Shown here in pieces: positions 57,761-64,000 of a stretch of 64,000 nucleotides of DNA; within the stretch, counting starts at the first letter, position 1, and each line of letters begins with the position of its first letter. This DNA is from Ixodes scapularis (Eukaryota > Arthropoda > Arachnida > Ixodida > Ixodidae). The position numbers and the translations under genes were made by a program. Location: positions 111,962,831-112,026,830 of the forward strand of contig NW_024609846.1 of NCBI RefSeq assembly GCF_016920785.2, read 5' to 3'. The notes under the pieces are model-generated. The model was not told the origin of the DNA. It made no database searches and saw only the letters and a program-made list of their open reading frames with translations.

Positions 57761-58513
57761 GCAATACACGTATATTCCGTCCCTTCATCTAAAAGTATTC
57801 TTATTTAGGAGCAAATTCTAGAGGATCACCTAAGCAGTCTCTCCTGTGAGCCTCATCCTACACTGAAACCTCAAGGCGGTGCATTCTATGCCAATACTGA
57901 TAAAACGTGTCAATCGCGTGTACATTTAAAACAGGGGGAGAATAAAAATCAAGACGATTAAAATCTTTATTTAAATTATGATTTGAATCGTAATTTTATT
58001 CAAAAAAGTTTTACTATGACGATTTATATCAAATCTTTCCCCGAAAAATGTCTACGTTACCATTTTTTTATTTATCGTTTGTCTATCAACTGATTCCTTT
58101 TATGTGCATTCATTTTTAATTTAAATAAAAAAATCATCAAGCGAGAAAGATTTAAGCTAAACACTGAGCAAATCGGAAAGTTCAGATTGTCTTCTATCTT
58201 CCACTTTGCTCCTTTGTTGCGTAACGTCTTTCTGCGACTAGATCAGAGCATGAAAAAAATATGTATTCAAGCTTTTTCATTAAATGAAAAATCAAGCTGT
58301 TTTTGTTCTACTGTGGTGGGGTTTTCTAATCGAGAGTTCTTAAAACCCTTTATTGCAGACTTCAAAATTAGTCATTGAAATACTGTCAAGACCGGTTTAA
58401 CGGAGTCATCGGAAATCGCTTCGCAATCTTCGCTTCTTCGTTATATATGAACTCATACAAATAACACGAAAAAAGAAGGCTCCAGGTACCCCTAACCACT
58501 TCTTATGAGTTGT
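57761..58513. other. AT-rich spacer
   Basis: No gene is visible. Confidence 0.6.
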
Positions 58514-58925
58514 AAATGCGAAAGCATGCACGTCATTGTTCCGCTCCCTTATTTCGTCTGCAGCGTGTTTGTGTCGACGGTAGAGCTCGGCCTCTCCTCG
58601 CCGCTCTGAACTTGGACGTTTCGAGCTACCTATGCGCTGACGGACACGCAGCGCCATGGAGTGGCGGAAGTTGAAACTGACACGCAGCGGCCAATGGGAG
58701 CCTCGTCGACGCGCGCCAGCCAATGGGGCCGAAGCCGAAATCCATCAGCTTTACTCCGCTCCTTTGGGTCACGGAAACTATACGTGCGGTTTGGCTAGGC
58801 TTTTCGCGTGGTTTCATAGCTGGGAGCTGGCTTCACTTGGACAAGGGTTTTAGGGTGCCGTTTGGCACGGCTTCAAACTGATGACGTCGGCTCGCTCCAT
58901 GGGACAGTTAATGCTTTCGCATTAA
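58514..58925. mobile_element. Possible MITE with AATGCGAAAGCAT termini
   Basis: AAATGCGAAAGCAT (58514) and its inverse ATGCTTTCGCATT (58911-58923) face each other about 410 bases apart. The interior is GC-rich with two forward CCAAT motifs near 58692 and 58720. The inverted match is only about 13 bases, so a promoter-containing region with a chance palindrome is an alternative. Confidence 0.35.
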
Positions 58926-59389
58926 AAGAAGATAACACGGGCTGTCACGGGCACATGTTATAGAGCCTGCAGAAAGCGGTCGAGGCTTTCCTGCACGTGT
59001 CCTCTGATAGATCGGAGCCGCTTCTCGTCACTAGCCGAGAAGCTCTGGTCGAAAAAAGATCCTGCTACGTACGGACCGTGCAGACAGCTGCGACGGCTCT
59101 GCGGAGGACGCCGGCGGTGGACGGCATTGTTTACGTTGTGCGCACTCCGTCGAGGACGGCACGCTTTTGATTCAAGGAGATTGCCTTCGTCTTCCCCGTC
59201 GAGGAGCCGGCGGTGCCGGGACTATTCACGTTGAGTGGCGATGATTCACCGAATAGGTGCTTGAGCGAAGTAGACTTTCGCGCAAGAGCGACCTCACCGA
59301 CCAGACGCCGACACGGATCACGAAGCAAAGAAAGAAGCGCACACGGCGCCGAGTTCGCGCTCAACCTTGTCTGTCGTCAGTATAGAGAG
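58926..59389. other. GC-rich stretch, no assigned gene
   Basis: CpG-rich and open in more than one frame (59213-59635 plus, 59131-59364 minus). No family motif was seen. Confidence 0.4.
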
Positions 59390-59560
59390 CCTAGATTTCA
59401 GAGATTTTGCAAACTGCTCGATGGGGGTCACGTGGTTTGTGGGCCGCGTTTGCAAAACGAGCTGCAGCATGCAAGGAGTCAAAATCAAAAGCGTTCACCT
59501 TCTGCGTATGTGTCCGCCTCTCCACTCAGTTTCCTCGCCTCGCTGGCCACACGAAAATCA
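59390..59560 (+). repeat. Dispersed GC-rich repeat, copy B
   Basis: Partner of 50194-50345, sharing the opening CCTAGATTTCAGAG and the block GTGGGCCGCGTTTGCAAAAC (with mismatches). The 140-codon frame across it is unassigned. Confidence 0.55.
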
Positions 59561-60060
59561 AATGCCAGGCGTTACTTTCTGCTCCCTCTCTTAGATCTAG
59601 GCACTTTCCGTGCTGTGCCGAAATGTTGTTGCTAGCGCTCCAAACGCCTTTTCGGCGTGGCACGACGGCTTCTCGACGTGCGATGCGGTGGCGCTTCCCA
59701 GATAAGAAGCTGGAGCGGGGAGCAGACGACCTTGCAGAGACTGCAATAATACTTAAAAAACAAGCGAGCTGGTGATGATTCATGGTAATAAAACCCGAGA
59801 CACAGGAACACAGAAGACTGAGACTGCCTTTCCAGCATCTTCTGCAGCCTGTTTTGGGTGGCTTCTTGGCTCGGGCAGCAAAGTGCGGCTGTCCGGGACT
59901 TAGTTAACTTTCCGAATTTTATTCTTTTTTGTTTCTGCTTTTTAATTATTACAAAATATTTCTTCGCTATATCGGCCGGAGCCGCTAAGTTTCCTTCGCT
60001 AAAAACAGACACAAATACATTGAAAAGTGAACGGGCATGGGAAATCGTGATCGCTCTGCT
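59561..60060. other. Spacer with no supported gene
   Basis: GC-rich to about 59740, then AT-rich. Frames on both strands overlap extensively. Confidence 0.5.
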
Positions 60061-60114
60061 GTATAGCCGCTATTCCGTTATAACCGACTTCCTTATAACC
60101 GGTCACGACAGTAT
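60061..60114. mobile_element. Pogo-like transposon end (fragment)
   Basis: Read inverted, CAGTCGTGACCGGTTATAAG and a second GGTTATAA unit resemble the terminus of pogo-type elements, with TA just outside (60113-60114). No matching left end was found, so only one terminus remains. Confidence 0.35.
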
Positions 60115-60308
60115 TAAAATGTATTGCTCTTGCAACGTTCTGAGATGAAATAAAGCCACTATTTTTTTCAGCCCGCACAAATATGGTTTATTGCATACAG
60201 TATGTACACTGAAGTGGGCATTCTGCCTTTATTAAACTATGTTTCTGAGAGCTGAAAAAATGTACTGGCTTTATTTTATCTCAGAACGTTGCAAGAGCTA
60301 CATTTTAA
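60115..60308. mobile_element. TTAA-flanked palindromic MITE
   Basis: TTAA at 60115-60118 and 60305-60308 flank arms of about 53 bases (60119-60171 and 60252-60304). The arms share TTGCAACGTTCTGAGAT, AATAAAGCCA and the inverse of GCTGAAAAAA. The loop is about 80 bases. Both arms carry AATAAA pointing inward. It lies 50 bases beyond the stop of the piggyBac pseudogene, but its termini (AATGTA) differ from that element's TTAACCC end. Confidence 0.65.
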
Positions 60309-60359
60309 TATTTCAATGACTAATTGTCAAGACAAAACAAGAGTTCAACAATTTTATAT

Positions 60360-62744
60360 TTATACAGACTGCGTTTCTTGCAACGTTATCTCAGGTAGTG
60401 TGTTGAAAAATACACAGTCCCTCTTGTTTTCAATGCAGAGGTGCACCTTGCACTTCTGGCAGACGTAGGTGGAATTGCGCTTGCAAGCTGTCAACTTGTA
60501 CCTTTGTGCCGTGGTCGTGGCTTGCCGCGAAAAGGAACCGACTTGATCATAGCAAACGTCGGTTGAAGCGTGGCTCGACTTGACGGGGAGCCTTCGCTGT
60601 TGTTTTAAGCAGAGAGTGCAAAAGGTTGTGCAAAAGCTCTAGCAGCCAGAGTCAGCCCTGTTGCCACGGAGAGCTCGAACTTGGCAAGTTCAATGGTGCA
60701 GTCTCGAGTAAGACGTCGGTTGTGTAGCCGTGAGTTGACAACTGCAACGTCTATGAAGTGAAAAATTACTCATTTGTACCACTTCTTTTTTTTTAAATGC
60801 ATCCGGGGAAAGTAAAGTAACATGCCGCATTTGTCCACACCTCAGATGTGTTTGTTGTAGCTTGCAATCAGCGTGGTGCAGTATACTTCCGTGTGCACCT
60901 TGTTTTTCTATCGATCATTTACCGTTCGCAGGAGGGTAAACACCATGCACGTTCGGACCCTTCACAACCAGTCTGTTGACACACCACGCGCACACCATGT
61001 TGCCGTGGTCCTTCTACCTTATAGTCAAAGGAGCCTCGACCAAGGAATTTCAGTTTCTTCCCATATTTCAAAGGGCATTGTGCCGTTCTATCTTCGCGCA
61101 GCGTGCACGTTGCATGAAGGCCTTTTTCTTTTAGGTATGCCAAGAGATGCGGTGAGGCAAGGAAGTTATCAAAGATATGGTACATTACACGTACCTATAG
61201 GAAGATTCCCGTCGAGACGCATGGCTATGCGACCGGATTCAACAATTTCCGGTGGTGCATCAGGTGGGTCGGGCTTCAAGTTGTCCTCGTGAATTTCAAG
61301 TTCATGTAGATAACAAGACTGACCTGCTCTCATCCACATTATATAGCCCCACTTGCACGGCTTCATCGCCATGTAGACTTTCAAGGAATGCCTGCACTTG
61401 AATGGTATCATCCGCTCATCAGTAGCCTGGCATGACTCGGGTTCTGTCAAGCTACCGAAGTTAGCGTTCAACCTCGTGATGATAGGTCGATCCTTTTGCA
61501 GGCCATCAAAACTAGCATCGCTGCTTTTCTTTGCGAGTGCATGATCGCGCAAGTGAAGAACGGATAGTATATCTTCATATCGATGCACTGTCATAGTATC
61601 CGCAAAAACATAATCCTGTCTTGTGCTGGGCGACCAATACCAACCTCTGGATACAATGTTGACGACTGACATGTACATACATACGCCTAGCAAAACTTGC
61701 ATTTACTTTGTTGTTATGTGCTTTATCTTGGTGCGGCTGAAGAATCTGTACCGACTTGACTGAAACATCAGCAGTTCAATGAGGTCGTCATCAAACATAG
61801 TTCTGAACATTCTGACTGGTGTTGTAACATCTTCTGATCTTCCTCGTGGCTTTAGTTCATCTGGACGCTTGGCAGGAGGTACAATATCCCTTTCGTTCGA
61901 CGACCATGCTCTTGGCTTTTGTTTCTAGCATCGACGTCTTTAGTCTGGCGGCGGGGACTCGTTAAGTACCGCAGTTGTCATCATCTTCCTCACTGTACTA
62001 ACATTGGCTGGTGCTGTCCGAGATCTCACCACACCTGTTTCGGTTATGTTCCTCGGCATCGTCACTGTCATCTTTCTGCCTCTGGATCATCTTTACTTCC
62101 AGATGGAACACCGTCTTTAAAAAGGGAATTGACTTGTGACTCGGACAGTGGAGTGTTCAACAAAGTATATATCTGTGCTTCATTTAAATATGCCTTTGTA
62201 GCAAATTGTTGGCCCTTATATTTCTTTTTAGCAATCAATAAGAATATTGTAGACTCTCCACCACAAAAAAAAAAAGACAAATTTATCTTTAGAGTGCTCA
62301 AATGATGACGAGATCGCGCAACGCATATGGTCATAAAATAAACTTGTTGCTGCTCTTCATGACGTCCACGACAGTGGACATGACACAAGAAGCACGCCTA
62401 CTGGACATTTTAAGGTACTGGCGACTAAGTGCTATACATGTTGCAATTTAAGACAGCCTGAGACATGTGCACACATTTATTAATTGCACAATGCGCATTT
62501 ACAGTAGTGCACCGTGAACATTGAAACACACATGTGCACCGCCTGCAACTTGAGGACGCTGCCCTCTTGGATGCAAAAGAAACAAAACTATTTCGGAATG
62601 GTGGGGCCATCCATGGGTGCTAGGTTAAAGCACATTTGTCCACTGAATTGGACAGTGGGTGTACGGGTTCTACGTGGTACGGTACTCTCGTTAAAATCCT
62701 AAAACTTTGTATATTATAGTGGCCACTATGCAACAAAGGGTTAA
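60360..62744 (-). pseudogene. Decayed piggyBac transposon (PGBD-like transposase)
   Basis: The minus strand carries most of a piggyBac (DDE_Tnp_1_7) transposase in broken frames. N-terminal part: LNEAQIYTLLNTPLSESQ (about 62190) and an acidic DSDD-type segment. Middle: DDDLIELLMFQSSRY, then MSVVNIVSRG and YWSPSTR. Catalytic positions still visible: Asp in ATDERMIPFK (61418-61420), Asp in IFDNFLASP (61168-61170) and Asp in GVDK (60833-60835). A Cys-rich C-terminus (CKRNSTYVCQKCKVHLC) ends at a stop (60360-60362). Stops interrupt it at 61703-61705, 60842-60844, 60770-60772 and near 60605, with frameshifts near 61180 and 62050. The 5' terminus is CCCTTTGTTGCATAG next to TTAA (62741-62744). The other terminus was not found. 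Confidence 0.88.
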
Positions 62745-63457
62745 TTGTAAGGTGCTTTCAATATGCAGTACATATTTTTTATTGTTTTTAGTGACGGGAC
62801 GGATTAATTAATCAATCTTCGATAATTAAAAGTTAAAACACATATAGTTATAAAAAATTATTTTATAGCTACAGCTGTTTATATCAAGTCAATATAAATA
62901 CAATTATATAAATTTTAGCTATATAATTTTTGAAAACAATATATATTTCTATACTGCATTAAATTCACTAAACGAACGACTTAAAATCTGCGTTACCTCT
63001 CACAATGTCACACCACAATCAGCATTCCTGCCCTCAACAACCAATCAAAACAGTCAACATGTCCACGTGATGTCGAGACTTTTTTTTTTCTGACACTGAA
63101 ACGCTAGAAGCAAGATTCCAATCCTAGGAGGTCCCTTCTAAAAAAGGGTCTTGCGACGGCGCTCATTGCCTTGGTGGCTCAGCGATGTAAATCCTCAATA
63201 TGTTGTTTTGTAGTCATGTACAACGGTCATGCTTCTCGTTAGCTTTGGCAAAACATCGGATTTGATTGGAATGGGTGATTGCCAGGATGATAACCGCGGA
63301 GCGTCCATTGCTTGACCTCCAGCACGCGCTCTTTTTCTTCCGTCGTGCTTTGACTGCGTGTGCAGGCTAGAAGCCCACGTGACGCCGATGCGTTATCAAA
63401 AGGAAAAAGCCCGGACTGGAGGCGGGACAATAGAAACTCCTCGCTGCTGTTTTCAAG
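62745..63457. other. AT-rich spacer
   Basis: No gene to about 63100. CTTGGTGGCTCAGCGATG near 63170 resembles a tRNA D arm but has no T-arm partner. From 63280 the sequence becomes GC-richer, leading to the exon candidate. Confidence 0.5.
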
Positions 63458-63559
63458 ATGTCAGTGACTTTCCGGGTTGAAACTGAGGTAGAGGAGGACA
63501 CAGTTGAGCGTGAAAACGCCAGAAGGCTGCGAGCTCTGACCGGAATCATTAGAGGGTAG
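63458..63559 (+). CDS. Candidate first coding exon (33 codons)
   Basis: ATG in good context (CAAGATGTC) opens MSVTFRVETEVEEDTVEREN followed by ARRLRALTGIIRG. The composition is charged and helical with balanced codons, unlike the AT-driven frames elsewhere. The frame could leave through a splice donor at AGAGG|GTAGAT (63555/63556). If unspliced it stops at 63557-63559. The upstream 150 bases are GC-richer, as near a promoter, though I see no clear TATA box. No family is recognised. A member of the 21446 repeat family begins 25 bases after the stop, in what would be the first intron. Confidence 0.35.
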   Translation: MSVTFRVETEVEEDTVERENARRLRALTGIIRG

Positions 63560-63583
63560 ATGCAGAGCTAGCTGCTTCTGTCT

Positions 63584-63660
63584 CTATGCGGAGGGCAAGT
63601 TCGTCTGCTTCTTGGCAGGGTGGTAGCGGTGACGTCAGAACGCCGAGCCCTGATTGGCTG
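63584..63660 (+). repeat. Copy 2 of the GTCTGCTTCTTG repeat family
   Basis: CTATGCGGAGGGCAAGTTCG, TCTGCTTCTTGGCAG, GTGACGTCAGAACG and GAGCCCTGATTGGCT match 21446-21520 in order. Further CGTCTGC motifs follow to about 63735, and inverted GCAGACG motifs lie at 63817-63870. A larger imperfect foldback is therefore possible. Confidence 0.6.
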
Positions 63661-64000
63661 ATCGCGACCCCCTATCTGAGCGTCGTCTGCTCCTTTGCAA
63701 CGTCGTCTGCTCGCAACTTCGTCTGCGTCTGTCTTGTCTTTCCTGCGACTTTCGGAAGTGCGGGTCTTTACGAGTGAGTTCGACTTCGCCTTTCAGAGAG
63801 CGGTGAATTTCCGACAGACGCAGGAAAGGTAAAGCAGCCATCGCTTTGACTAGCAGACGTAAAGCAGACGACGTTAACTGCGCCGACCCGCCGACGCCGT
63901 TAAAGAGTGAGGAGTCTCGCCGCACACGAAAGGAGGGAAAAAGTATTTGGGAGGGAACTTGCGGACACTAACACGCTCACTCTCGGTTCTTAGCAAACGA
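63661..64000. other. GC-richer end of window
   Basis: CpG-rich, with repeated CGTCTGC/GCAGACG and CCTGCG motifs in both orientations. Both strands are open (63586-63777 plus, 63635-63925 minus), which argues for repeat rather than coding sequence. Confidence 0.45.

Noticed and set aside
63160..63200. tRNA-like D-arm sequence (CTTGGTGGCTCAGCGATG)
   Set aside because: No anticodon arm or T arm at the right distance.

Overview
The window reads as repeat-dense nuclear DNA from an arthropod, most likely an ixodid tick. This rests on the mix of repeats: tRNA-derived SINEs of the type described in ticks, Penelope-like ends with hammerhead-like motifs, and piggyBac, hAT, Tc1/mariner-like and CR1/Jockey-like remnants. 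It also rests on very long introns or intergenic space and long A, T, G, C, TG and AT tracts. The species assignment is inference. I see no prokaryotic organisation, operon, CRISPR array, rRNA gene or intact tRNA gene, and no protein-coding gene I can name with confidence. Almost every open frame over 60 codons is a chance frame in AT-rich DNA or a shadow of a repeat.

Layout. 1-15 kb: a 707-bp foldback element with TA-flanked CAGGGTG termini (1703-2409), an hAT-like element with near-identical 8-bp target duplications (12399-12930), and a TA-flanked MITE with degenerate internal repeats (13894-14284), separated by AT-rich DNA. 15-28 kb: a Penelope-like 3' end (about 15650-15930), a LINE ORF2 tail (16599-16960), paired copies of a foldback repeat (17172, 24281), a SINE with a 5'-inverted structure and 12-bp target duplications (19292-19465), a MITE at 20103, and a GC-richer stretch at 20.7-23.4 kb. 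28-42 kb: a 42-bp tandem duplication, a possible TATA/CCAAT promoter (30.2 kb), a second LINE tail (32783-33075), a pogo-like MITE (34426-34603), a possible 1.1-kb TIR element (35591-36683), and two more SINE copies, one with a tRNA-like head (39335-39503).

42-46 kb is the most structured block: short GGGGCGAAGCTC inverted termini (42267 and 43881) enclose a tRNA-like head, a 72-bp duplication, a 310-bp hAT MITE with perfect 8-bp duplications set into an older palindrome, and a frameshifted LINE reverse transcriptase tail. A 784-bp TTAA-flanked element follows (44724-45507). 48-60 kb: a (TG)n tract, an unusual pair of inverted arms each with four 15-bp minisatellite units (52742-53958), a near-perfect 297-bp hairpin (56416-56712), a long AT repeat beside a second Penelope-like end, and GC-rich repeats. 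60-64 kb: a TTAA-flanked palindromic MITE, a decayed piggyBac transposase on the minus strand ending at a TTAACCC terminus (62741-62744), and a short exon-like ORF (63458).

Four weak exon candidates (18940, 39647, 55189, 63458) are listed because they combine a plausible frame with a splice-site or poly(A) signal. Nothing here forms a cooperating gene system. The biology visible is transposition: non-autonomous elements, nested insertions and target-site duplications.
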